Shown here in pieces: positions 55,450 through 64,000 of a DNA stretch of 64,000 nucleotides. The position numbers were made by a program, and so were the translations under genes. The notes below the pieces were generated by a model. That model made no database searches, was not told where the DNA came from, and worked only from the letters and a program-made list of their open reading frames with translations. The stretch is from Ustilago trichophora. Lineage: Eukaryota; Basidiomycota; Ustilaginomycetes; Ustilaginales; Ustilaginaceae. The stretch lies in the NCBI GenBank assembly GCA_900323505.1, contig OOIN01000004.1, forward strand, positions 1,178,001-1,242,000, written 5' to 3'. Each line of letters opens with the position of its first letter. Within the stretch, counting starts at the first letter, position 1.

Positions 55450-57240
55450 ATGGCATTCACAAGTCGTATCTCGCTGCGAGCCTTGAATGTGGCTCGCGGC
55501 CAAGTGACTACTGCCGCATCTACTCGCCGACTCTTTACCTCGTCAGCTCGCCGACAGAGTAGCTCAAGTAATGCACAGTCATCTGCGACGGGCATGTCCA
55601 GCTCGCGCAACCTTGCCCTCGGTCTCCTTGCGATCGGTCTTGGCGCCAACGCCTACTATCTCTCCGGGCAGGGCGTCAAGAGCGAAAAGATCAGACTCGA
55701 CGGGCCCGCAGCCACCGTCAGCAGTGGCGATTACGCGTACGGCGATCCCAAGCTGCCCTTCTCCTACGGCAGCAAACAAGACTTTGAAGCAGCGATCGAG
55801 GAGCTCAAGGCCTACTTTACCTCTCAGGGCGAGACATGGGACGACTGGGTCACAACCGAAGAGGACGAGCTCGAGCGACGTGGAATGGACGAAAACGGAC
55901 ATCGCAGCTCCTCGGAAGGCACCAAACCCTCTGTGGCCGTCTATGTGCGTGACACGCCAGATGTGCAGGCCGTGATTCGCATCGCAAACAAGTACCGCAT
56001 GCCCATTGTGCCATTCTCAGGAGGTACGAGTCTGGAAGGCCACTACATCGCCCCCTTTGCCGGCATCTCGATCGACATGAGTCGGATGGATAAGGTGCTC
56101 GCATTCCACCCTGAGGATGGAGATATGGTTGTCCAAGCAGGCATCGGGTGGGAAACCATCAACAGGTACTGCGACACCCACGGCAATCAGCTCTTCTTCC
56201 CCCTCGACCCTGGACCGGGAGCCACCATTGGCGGCATGATTGGCACCGGCTGCTCAGGAACCAACGCAGTTCGATACGGCACTGCCCGCGGTGAACATTT
56301 CCTTGACATGAAGATCGTCCTTGCCAACGGCGAAGTCATCAACACCCGCGGGGGCGGACGAGCACGCAAGTCCTCGGCTGGTTTTGATATTGGTAAGATC
56401 ATCGTCGGCGCCGAAGGCACCCTCGGCATTGTCACCGAAGCCACTGTGCGACTTGCTCCCAAAATGCCCGCAGACGCCGTCGCCGTAGCAAGCTTCCCTA
56501 ATGTCGAAGCGGCATCCAAGACGGTCAACGAGATCCTGCTCTCCGGCATTCCCGTCCAGTGTATCGAGCTGCTGGACTACAAGATGATCCAGAGCATCAA
56601 CGAGTCCAACCTCTGCGGCAGGACATACGACGAAAAGGATTCCCTCTTCTTCAAGCTCTCTGGTGGTGAAGCCGCCGTAGCCGAGGCCAAAGAAGCAATC
56701 ACACGAGCCAGTCTAAAATTCGGCGCCAAGAAGGAAAGCGTCGAATTTGAAACAGACAAAGAGCGAGCGGGGAAGATTTGGGAAGGCAGAAAGGCCGCTC
56801 TGTGGGCTGTTGCTGCTACCAACGAGGCCCCTGGTGTCAAGGTTTGGACAACTGACGTGTGTGTACCCATCTCAGCGCTGCCTCGGTTGGTACGAGAATC
56901 GCAGGAGGACTTCCAAAAGTCTGGTTTGACGGGAACAGCGATCGTGGGTCATGCTGGAGATGGAAACTTCCACGCTTTAATTCCATTCAAGGCCGACGAT
57001 CCGGAGCAGACGAGGATCACAACAGAGGTTGTAGGCAGATTGTGTGAGAGAGCACAGAAGCTGCAGGGTACTTGCACCGGTGAGCATGGTGTAGGAATGG
57101 GCAAAATCGAGTACCTCGAAAAGGAGTTGCCCGGAGGCACGGTGCGCGTGATGAAGGCGATCAAGCTGGCTCTGGATCCAAAGAACTTGCTTAACCCTGG
57201 AAAGCTGTATCCCACTCCCGAGTTCACTCCTTCCCACTAG
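55450..57240 (+). CDS. DLD1: Mitochondrial D-lactate dehydrogenase (cytochrome c)
   Basis: A 596-residue single-exon flavoenzyme. It starts with an Arg/Ser-rich mitochondrial leader (MAFTSRISLRALNVARG) followed by a membrane segment at ~52-70 (NLALGLLAIGLGANAYYLSG), as in inner-membrane anchored Dld1. The FAD-binding domain has PFSGGTSLEGHYIAP and DPGPGATIGGMIGTGCSGTNA. The FAD-oxidase C-terminal domain ends with GHAGDGNFHALI and CTGEHGVGMGK, the metal/substrate histidines. The enzyme oxidises D-lactate to pyruvate and passes electrons to cytochrome c. The related 2-hydroxyglutarate-type enzymes are a less likely alternative because the leader-plus-anchor layout matches Dld1. It is convergent with the purine gene, 193 bp stop to stop. 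Confidence 0.93.
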   Translation: MAFTSRISLRALNVARGQVTTAASTRRLFTSSARRQSSSSNAQSSATGMSSSRNLALGLLAIGLGANAYYLSGQGVKSEKIRLDGPAATVSSGDYAYGDPKLPFSYGSKQDFEAAIEELKAYFTSQGETWDDWVTTEEDELERRGMDENGHRSSSEGTKPSVAVYVRDTPDVQAVIRIANKYRMPIVPFSGGTSLEGHYIAPFAGISIDMSRMDKVLAFHPEDGDMVVQAGIGWETINRYCDTHGNQLFFPLDPGPGATIGGMIGTGCSGTNAVRYGTARGEHFLDMKIVLANGEVINTRGGGRARKSSAGFDIGKIIVGAEGTLGIVTEATVRLAPKMPADAVAVASFPNVEAASKTVNEILLSGIPVQCIELLDYKMIQSINESNLCGRTYDEKDSLFFKLSGGEAAVAEAKEAITRASLKFGAKKESVEFETDKERAGKIWEGRKAALWAVAATNEAPGVKVWTTDVCVPISALPRLVRESQEDFQKSGLTGTAIVGHAGDGNFHALIPFKADDPEQTRITTEVVGRLCERAQKLQGTCTGEHGVGMGKIEYLEKELPGGTVRVMKAIKLALDPKNLLNPGKLYPTPEFTPSH

Positions 57241-57433
57241 AAGCCAGATCACCATAATGTGCTTGATCGTGATATCCAATATTCAGACATACACAGACGA
57301 AAATGACGGAAGAAAGGAACCAAAACTGTACTGCATGTTGAACGAGGTGAACAAAAGGGAAACCGAGGGAGCAGAGCGTTGAGCTATGACGAGTCAAACT
57401 AGAACAAATGGAGATGAGACGAGAGGAGACGAT

Positions 57434-59239
57434 CTAGTGGTGGAAGAGACGGAGGTTCGTCCTGACAACAACCATGTTGTACTTGTTGGCAGTGGCGACA
57501 CAAGCCTCGTCCATGACGGATCCGCCAGGAGCGACGATAAAGCTGGTACCGCTCCTCTTTGCGCGGTGGACGTTGTCAGGGAAGGGGAAGAAGGCGTCAC
57601 TTGCGCAGACGACACCGGTGAGCTTGTCGGCGTGCTCTTTGCGCTCCTCGGCGCTGAGGGCGGCGGGGACCTGCTCAAAGACAGCCTCCCACTCGGCCTT
57701 CTCTTCGGCACTGAGGTTCTCGGTACCCTCGACAAAGAGGTCGATGGCGTTGCTCTTCTCGGGACGCTTGGTACCCTTCTTGAAGGGCAAGCTGAGAACA
57801 CGGGGGTGCTGACGGAGCCAGAAGTTGTCGGTCTTGCTTCCAGCCAACCTGGTGCAGTGGATGCGCGACTGCTGTCCTGCACCGAGACCGATGACCTGAC
57901 CGTTCTTGGCGTAACAAACCGAGTTGCTCTGGGTGTACTTGAGAGCAAGGGTGGCGACCATCAAGTCGAGCTGCGAGCCCTCGGGGACTTCCTTGTTTTC
58001 CGAGACGATGTTGGTGAAGAGGTCCTTGGTGATCTTGACATCGTTGCGGCGCTGCTGGAGCTGGACACCGTAGACGGTACGGGTCTCGATGTCCGAGGGC
58101 TGGAACTGGGGGTCGATCTCGAGGACACAGTACTTGCCACCCTTCTTCTTGGAGAGGATCTCGAGCGCCTCAGGCTCGTACGAGGGGGCAATAACACCGT
58201 CGCTCACCTCGCGCGAGATGATCTTGGCAGTCTGCACATCGACGGGGTGGGAGAGACCGATAAAGTCACCGAACGACGACATGCGGTCGGCACCACGGGC
58301 ACGGGCATAGGCAGTGGCGAGGCCCGAGAGCGGTCCAAGGTCGTCAACGAAGAAGGCCTTGGCCTCGACGTCAGAGAGGGGCACACCAACAGCAGCACCG
58401 GCGGGAGAGACGTGCTTGAAGCTGGCAGCGGCAGGGAGGCCAGTAGCCTCGGCGAGCTCACGGACAAGAGCCCAGGCGTTGAGCGAGTCGAGGAAGTTGA
58501 TGTAACCAGGCGAACCGCAGAGCGCCTTGACGGGCATCTCGCCGTTGGTGACGAAGGCCTGAGCGGGCTTCTGGTGAGGGTTGGCACCGTATCGGAGGGG
58601 AAGCTGCTGAACGACGTCGGTCGACTTGGAAGCCAAGCTGGCGTACTGCTGACGGTAGTAGTTGCTGATGGCCTCGTCGTAATGGGCGGTCTGGGAGAAG
58701 GCCTTGACGGCGAGGACGCTACGGTTGGCCTTGGCAGCCTCTGCATCCTTGGAGCCGTAGTTGTCGAGGAACTTGGAGTAATCCTTGGGGTCCGAGAGCA
58801 CCCAGACTCGCTCGTGGTTCTTAGCAGCGGCGCGGAGAAGGGTGACACCCCCGATGTCAACCTCCTCGGTTGCCTGAGCGATGGTGGGCTTAGGCTCCTT
58901 GGCAATGGTCTCCTCGAAGGGGTAGAGGTTGCAGACGACTACATCGATGGGCTCGATGCTTTGCGCCTTGAGGTCCTCGACGTCGGAAGCCTTGCCAGTC
59001 TGAGCGAGGATACCGCCGTGGACAGCCGGGTGGAGGGTCTTGACGCGACCACCGAGCATCTCGGGTGCCTTGGTGATGTCAGAGACATCGCCAATGGGGA
59101 GGCCGGCCTCACGGACGAGCTTGGCGGTACCTCCCGAGCCGAGAAGACGGACACCGAGAGCGTGAAGACCCTTGGCGAGGTCGAGCAGACCGGTCTTGTC
59201 GTAGACCGACAGGATGGCAATGGGTTGTGAAGCAGACAT
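57434..59239 (-). CDS. ADE17: Bifunctional AICAR transformylase/IMP cyclohydrolase
   Basis: A 601-residue enzyme for the last two steps of de novo purine synthesis. The N-terminal IMP cyclohydrolase domain (~1-200, MGS-like fold) shows [28 protein letters not shown] and [16 protein letters not shown]. The transformylase domain (~200-601) contains the Lys-His pair in [15 protein letters not shown] and the nucleotide-binding text [21 protein letters not shown]-like [17 protein letters not shown] and [12 protein letters not shown]. The C-terminus ([28 protein letters not shown]) is complete. It uses 10-formyl-THF and AICAR in the cytosol. Yeast has two paralogs (ADE16/ADE17), so the number in the symbol is arbitrary here. 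No intron is present. Confidence 0.97.
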   Translation of the reverse strand: MSASQPIAILSVYDKTGLLDLAKGLHALGVRLLGSGGTAKLVREAGLPIGDVSDITKAPEMLGGRVKTLHPAVHGGILAQTGKASDVEDLKAQSIEPIDVVVCNLYPFEETIAKEPKPTIAQATEEVDIGGVTLLRAAAKNHERVWVLSDPKDYSKFLDNYGSKDAEAAKANRSVLAVKAFSQTAHYDEAISNYYRQQYASLASKSTDVVQQLPLRYGANPHQKPAQAFVTNGEMPVKALCGSPGYINFLDSLNAWALVRELAEATGLPAAASFKHVSPAGAAVGVPLSDVEAKAFFVDDLGPLSGLATAYARARGADRMSSFGDFIGLSHPVDVQTAKIISREVSDGVIAPSYEPEALEILSKKKGGKYCVLEIDPQFQPSDIETRTVYGVQLQQRRNDVKITKDLFTNIVSENKEVPEGSQLDLMVATLALKYTQSNSVCYAKNGQVIGLGAGQQSRIHCTRLAGSKTDNFWLRQHPRVLSLPFKKGTKRPEKSNAIDLFVEGTENLSAEEKAEWEAVFEQVPAALSAEERKEHADKLTGVVCASDAFFPFPDNVHRAKRSGTSFIVAPGGSVMDEACVATANKYNMVVVRTNLRLFHH

Positions 59240-62200
59240 GGCTGGCCGTGGATCTGTGAGTAGGGGTTCCAGAAAGGGTGACGGGAAAGAGGAGGGGAGA
59301 AAGGATGGTGGTGGGCGTGGGAAAGAAGGTTATCCTGAGCGGAAGGCTTCATACGAAGCAGATGCGACAACTGTGAGCGGGGGAGACTGGCTCTGTCCTG
59401 GGGAAAGGGTGGAGGCAGCAGCTGCAGATAGCTTCGTCGGGCAAGAATGGAAATTTTGAACTGTGTCTGTGCGAGCGACTTTCTTTTTTTTTTTTTTGGG
59501 CCTCTTCTTCGCGCCAGATCTTCTCGTTGTTGGTCTTCGACTGACTCGGGTGTCCAAGGGGAGCCTAAAACAAATTGCTGGAGTCGGCCAATCAAGGATG
59601 GCAGATTGGGACGTGAATGCAAGGCTCCAATCCCCCGCGTCGCGCTGTGGTGTTGCAATTTACGGTACCGTCTCTCTCGTCATGTCGACTTCTCGCAGAA
59701 AACTTTGTCTTCGGCGTCCAATCGGAATCTGCCCGATTCAACACTTCTGCTTCACTATTCAACATTGATCTTACGCTTATCTTGACCAATCGCTCGTTGA
59801 AAGCGCCTCGCTGCAGTCGGAAACTCTGCCGACGGTCAACCTGACAGACTGTCCGGTAATTCCTGCCCATTTTTTGGTGTCTCTTTTCTTCTTCAATTTT
59901 CCGAGAGAAAAAATTTTCAAATCCACTAATACCCTCGGCGAAGGCTTTCGTGCGAACTAACAGCAGCAGTGGGTATCGCAATCGGGACAGGACAGAGAGT
60001 CTCCCGATCCTGTACGATGTTCACGAGGCACAGGTCGGCAACACTTGGAATGCTCAGGAACACAAAACCCCGTGCGAAGCTGCGTGCCTTTACCCTGCCT
60101 GACATGTCCATTGATGATATATCAAGTGGTTTAGGAACTCGTTCCTGAATGATACTACACCTCTCTTCCCTCGGATCCATCATTGTAGTTCGGCTTGTCG
60201 CGAGGATATCATACCAGTGCCTGCATAGACTGTTCCGCGAACTTTGCATCGTAGCAGGAGGTCACCACACCAGGACAACCTCTGGACTGCATCGGGCTAC
60301 ATTATCGGGGCGTATCACGGATAACTCACGGTGTTTTCATGAAGTCGAGGCGAAGCAACCTTGACAGTGGAATTTTCCTGGCTGGCTCGAGAAGGGCTGT
60401 TGTTTGTGGCTTGGTAGAAGAATTGACTCAAGAAGAAAATCGAGGGTGCTGTCTCAGATCCAAACACGGAGGTGTCAATCAACGTTGGCCCGCACCCAGT
60501 TCAGCTTCTCGCAATTCCCAAACGCCGATTCCTTTGTTTCGCAAAAGTGCCCACCAACCACTTGTATCCTAGCATCAAGCTCAACTTTGACGTGGGATCC
60601 AAGCCAACACAAGTGAAACACGTTTTGGGGGTGCCTGTTTTCGGATGCCGCTTTTGTCTGATGCAAATGAAGCATCGACGGTCGTCTTTTAAGAACAAAG
60701 ATCGGTTTGTCCGGCGAAGCTTTACCAAAGAACCCACTTCGCCTCACTTTGAGGCAATGGAAAACCATTTCTGCGGCGAAGAGTAGGGTGAGGCGGACGG
60801 ATACATCGATCGTGTTACCCTCGCTTTCTGAGCTCATGTTTCCGACGGCAATCTCGTCATCCAAGAGGGAGCGAGATGTTGAAATCTGCCGAAACAAGGG
60901 CAGGCACGTCGGGGACTTTGACGAGAAGGAGGATCGACGCAACCTGGCGATCATCATGACTGAGCAGGCAGACAGCTACCCAAAAATGGCAACTGTCTCC
61001 TATAGCCTGACGGCTGTGAATACCGAGCCAAAACTGCAGAGGTCAAAGCAGTACAGCAGCATGCGGGCAGTATGTACAGTACGTGCGTTCAGCAAGCACC
61101 AGGCTTGGGAACAGGAGTGCGTGGTGCAGCAGCCTTGCTTGGATGCTGCGAAATGCTTTCGGTTCTCAGGCAGTTGGCCGTTGGAAAATCCGAGAAGAAA
61201 AAGAAAGCTTCGAATGCAGCAGAAAACAATTCATGGGCTGCAGCACGCCACTATACAAGTTGATGCCGAGGTTGGTATTCTTGATTTGAAAAAAAGGTGC
61301 TTTTGATGTTTACAGTACTGTACAGTAGCATGTGCTCACAAGCCGCTCGGCCGCCGCGCCCGCCGTTTTGCTACCGCATGAAGCCGTTGTCACCGACACG
61401 CCTGACACTGCCTTGCGATTGTGTGTGTACTGTATGTGCGACAGGTTTGAAGATCACCCGCTTGAGTTAGGGCTCGCTTGGGACCCGCATGATATTCTCG
61501 GGATCTGCATCACTTGAATTCACACCTGCTGAACTTGGAAGAGCACTTGGAGCCCATCTCTAACACAAAAAGGCTCGGTACAGACGCCTCCTCCCCGAAG
61601 GCTTTGAACGCAGCTGTCGGCATCCCTACGACCACGAGCATCAGCATGCCCGAGAGCTTGCCTTGAGAGTGCTCTATTTGTGAATGCTGTAAGGTCGATC
61701 CGTGCATGTTCTGCCACCTGCCCTCAACCAAGAGTCTTGAGGACCCCTGAGATGCAAGTCGAATCAGCAGAGGCGGAAATAGCGATGCGTGTGATGAGGA
61801 CGTCACGCGCGGCTGCATCAGGAGCATGACAATAGATTCGAACCTCGACGGAACATTCTGCCTCGATTGAAATCTAGCTCTGCACTCTCTATGCATGTTT
61901 GGTTCTGCCCCTTTCCTTCGAGATCCTGCAGAGGACAGAGAATCCAATCATAAAGGATATGCAGCGGGAAACCCGAACCGTAACTTCAATCCAGGGCTGA
62001 GCCACAACGCAGATGAGAAAAAACAGTCCTGCCGTCATGGCGCTGCTTCTCAACCGTTCCAACGGCCCAGGTACACTACATTATAGTTCCTCCCTTGACC
62101 AATCACGCTTTCGTGCTGTACTATGCTGTGCTGTGGTGTCCAAAACGTGCATCTTTGAACGCCGCCGGCTCTCCTAGACGCTGACACCATGCACATCGCC

Positions 62201-62881
62201 TGACACAACAAGTTTCCACAATAAACCACAGTCAATGTTTTCCCTTTCAGCATCCCTTTCCTCGTCTCCAGCGGATCTTAGGGAAGCAGAAAGCGTTGGC
62301 CTCATGTTTGGTGTGAGAAAAAAAAAGGGCGAGAAGCAAAGAGGGCAACAAACACACGCCATCGAAAAGTGGGACGCCGCCTTGACGGTGGGCACCACCC
62401 CACTTTTTCCGCCAAAGATACCCAAATTGAGTTGAGGCCAGGTGCCCGAAATTTGAGACTAACTTACAGTAGAAGGTGTGAAACATTTTCGAATGTCCAC
62501 GCCGCATCCTCTTCTTCCGCTTCTGCTCATTCACTATCTTCGGAACATCCGCCTTCCCCCCGCCCTCTCTTCCACAAAGAACCCTTCTCTTCATCCCCTT
62601 TCATCCTCCGCTCTTCACCATCCCCACCCCATTTTCACCGTCGCTCTCTGTCTGTGTCTATAGATCGTACCTGGTTTACCGATCTTCTCCCCCTCCATCA
62701 ACCTCCATTCTTTCACCCTTTCCGACTGCTGTTTCTGCGACCTTAGAAGTCTGGCACTCCTACGCTCGCTTCGACCTCTACACGTTCATTACGGCTCTTC
62801 TACACAGCAACTTTCATCGCCGCACCACCTTTCACCACCATCATCTCTTCACCTCTACATCTGCTCGACATCATCGCCATA
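59240..62881. other. Long intergenic region, no supported gene
   Basis: About 3.6 kb. It contains a T14 run (59484-59497), a TACAGTACTGTA copy (61311-61328) and a pyrimidine-rich leader-like stretch (62500-62880) before the secreted protein gene. The longest frames (199 and 145 codons) start at TTG and have no recognisable content. Confidence 0.55.
61311..61328. repeat. TACAGTACTGTA palindrome with extra half-site
   Basis: Perfect palindrome at 61311-61322 extended by CAGTAG. A partial copy (TGTACAGTAC) lies 240 bp to the left. Confidence 0.7.
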
Positions 62882-63367
62882 ATGAAGTTCACCACCGCCC
62901 TCCTCACCTTGCTCTCGGCAGCCGTCGCTGTCTCTGCCACTGTCGACACCAACGATTCCGGCCTTGACACTCTTGGCGAGCGCTCGTTCGAGCGCAAAGC
63001 CCGCCACGTCGAGCTCGCTGCTCGCTCTGAGGGCGAGCAGGACCTCGAGAAGCGTGACTGGGTTTCCAAGTGGGGCAAGGTCACCTGGTACGGAGGCGGA
63101 CAGCTCAACAACCCAGCTTGCGGTGGCCCTACCCCCACTGACAATTCTATGATTGCCGCCGTCAAGAAGAATGGTGGATACGGAAAGTGTGGCGAGACCG
63201 TTCACATTCACTGGAAGGGAAAGATGGTCTCCGTCAAGATCGTGGATTACTGCGAGTCGTGTGAGTGGGGGCACTTCGACCTCAGTCGTAACGCTTTCAA
63301 GAAGCTTGATTCTCTTGACGCAGGTGTTCTCGAGGGCATCCACTTCAAGCTTTTCACTCGCGATTAA
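62882..63367 (+). CDS. Secreted double-psi beta-barrel protein with Kex2 site
   Basis: A 161-residue protein with a clear signal peptide (MKFTTALLTLLSAAVAVSA, cleavage near 19). A pro-region to residue 58 ends in the dibasic Kex2 site EKR. The predicted mature chain starts DWVSKWGKVTWYGGG and has the barwin/expansin-like DPBB pattern: NPACGG, MIAAV, CGETVHIHWKGK, VKIVDYCESCEWGHFDLS. Cysteines are C80, C103, C124 and C127, and the Asp of VDYC and HFD are in place. Such fungal proteins are secreted and small; related ones have been called riboflavin-aldehyde-forming-enzyme-like or protease-inhibitor-like. The exact role is unknown. In a plant-associated smut an apoplastic function is possible but is inference. 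Confidence 0.88.
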   Translation: MKFTTALLTLLSAAVAVSATVDTNDSGLDTLGERSFERKARHVELAARSEGEQDLEKRDWVSKWGKVTWYGGGQLNNPACGGPTPTDNSMIAAVKKNGGYGKCGETVHIHWKGKMVSVKIVDYCESCEWGHFDLSRNAFKKLDSLDAGVLEGIHFKLFTRD

Positions 63368-63682
63368 GCGAGCGATGTCGGCAGCACCGTTCGCGTCCAG
63401 CAGCGTGTGAATAGGGCCAGCTTGGCTTATCTGGGGGCGTCTTTCACGGGAGGCTGGCTCATAGAGTCGGACATCCAGCTTCGTGCGGCTCAAATCTCTC
63501 AACACCACCTCACGTCGTCATCCATCATTTGTCCTCCTTACCCCCGCCACATCTCAACAAACCCGTCAACTTTGGTCATTGCCTTTTGCCACGGATCCCC
63601 AATCTCCACTCACGTCACCGATCCTCTTTCCCTTTTTCATCTCTACAATAGTTACATCTTCCTCCATCGCTCCATTTTGGTC

Positions 63683-63715
63683 TCGTTTCGTTTCGTTTCG
63701 TTTCGCTTCGCTTCG
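63683..63715. repeat. TTTCG pentanucleotide array
   Basis: Six to seven units of TTTCG passing into CTTCG, downstream of the secreted protein gene. Confidence 0.8.
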
Positions 63716-63918
63716 TCCGACTCTCGTCTCTTTTGCGCGCGCGCTAGTGTCTAAGCACTGGCTGTTTTGCTGCGCCACGTCTCCTGGGGAGACGTTGTTT
63801 TTCTCCATCTTGTTTCTTTTTATACTACTGCTGTGTAACAAGGTTCCGTTTTCTTTTTATTATTATCGATTGATCGTGTGTGTAAGTGTGACTGTTGAGT
63901 TGGGGTAGGGTGGTGATG

Positions 63919-63929
63919 TACAGTACTGT
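63919..63929. repeat. TACAGTACTGT palindrome
   Basis: Eleven of twelve bases of the TACAGTACTGTA family, in the 3' flank of the secreted protein gene. Confidence 0.6.
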
Positions 63930-64000
63930 GGTGATGTATCCATAGGAGTTTCGATGGAGGTGCCTTTGTGAAAGGGCATGATTGATCAGTACTCTTTTCC

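Larger units (their letters stand above)
63368..64000. other. 3' flank with TTTCG repeat and palindrome
   Basis: This contains a short TTTCG/CTTCG pentanucleotide array (about 63683-63715) and a TACAGTACTGT copy (63919-63929). No gene is seen before the window edge. Confidence 0.65.

Noticed and set aside
57386..59230. 614-codon plus-strand ORF opposite ADE17
   Set aside because: Shadow of a codon-biased gene with the same Val/Gly/Leu-rich composition.
60707..61306. 199-codon plus-strand ORF in the 3.6-kb gap
   Set aside because: TTG start, no recognisable content, surrounded by similar random frames.
61830..61840. tRNA B-box-like GATTCGAACC on the minus strand
   Set aside because: The flanking bases cannot form a T-arm stem and no A box or acceptor stem was found.

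Overview
The window reads as nuclear DNA of a basidiomycete smut fungus (Ustilaginaceae; an Ustilago maydis-like or Sporisorium-like genome). The reasons are mostly intronless genes with strong third-position GC bias, short GT-AG introns where introns exist, long CT/GA-rich intergenic DNA, and a siderophore-type GATA repressor that matches the Urbs1 class. The species call is an inference; no database was searched.

Layout, left to right. 1-8.4 kb: the 3'-truncated gene of a coiled-coil/PH-domain protein (minus), a Ser-rich orphan protein (plus) and a GPATCH1-type G-patch protein (minus). 9.2-15.7 kb: a delta-12 fatty-acid desaturase (minus), ornithine decarboxylase (plus, with an overlapping upstream ORF) and a mitochondrial acyl-CoA dehydrogenase (minus, with a 56-nt last exon). 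16.4-19.6 kb: the two-finger iron GATA repressor Urbs1. 19.6-24.2 kb: a gene-poor stretch whose only recognisable gene is a single dispersed 5S rRNA gene at 22.7 kb. 24.2-32.3 kb: an MFS drug-type transporter, a small mitochondrial-leader protein and pyruvate carboxylase. 35.6-44.8 kb: a TMEM135-like membrane protein with an 18-nt last exon, ribosomal protein uS13/RPS18 with a 798-nt intron, and a mitoferrin. 45.2-59.2 kb is dense: AP-3 sigma, SHR3, CDC48, a GDP-mannose transporter, a PBDC1/Chp1-type protein in four exons, D-lactate dehydrogenase and the bifunctional purine enzyme ATIC/Ade17. 59.2-62.9 kb has no recognisable gene. 62.9-63.4 kb: a secreted double-psi beta-barrel protein with a Kex2 site.

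The genes are mainly housekeeping and do not form a cluster. Loose themes are mitochondrial and carbon metabolism (pyruvate carboxylase, D-lactate dehydrogenase, acyl-CoA dehydrogenase, mitoferrin), iron (Urbs1, mitoferrin) and secretion or membrane traffic (SHR3, AP-3, GDP-mannose transporter, CDC48). Several gene pairs are convergent with 150-430 bp between stop codons.

I found no obvious novel multi-gene system. The least explained signals are a family of TACAGTACTGTA palindromes confined to intergenic DNA, the overlapping uORF at ornithine decarboxylase, the stop-proximal introns with open retained-intron frames, the isolated 5S gene, the long RPS18 intron, and three proteins I cannot assign to a known function (PH/coiled-coil, Ser-rich orphan, small mitochondrial protein).
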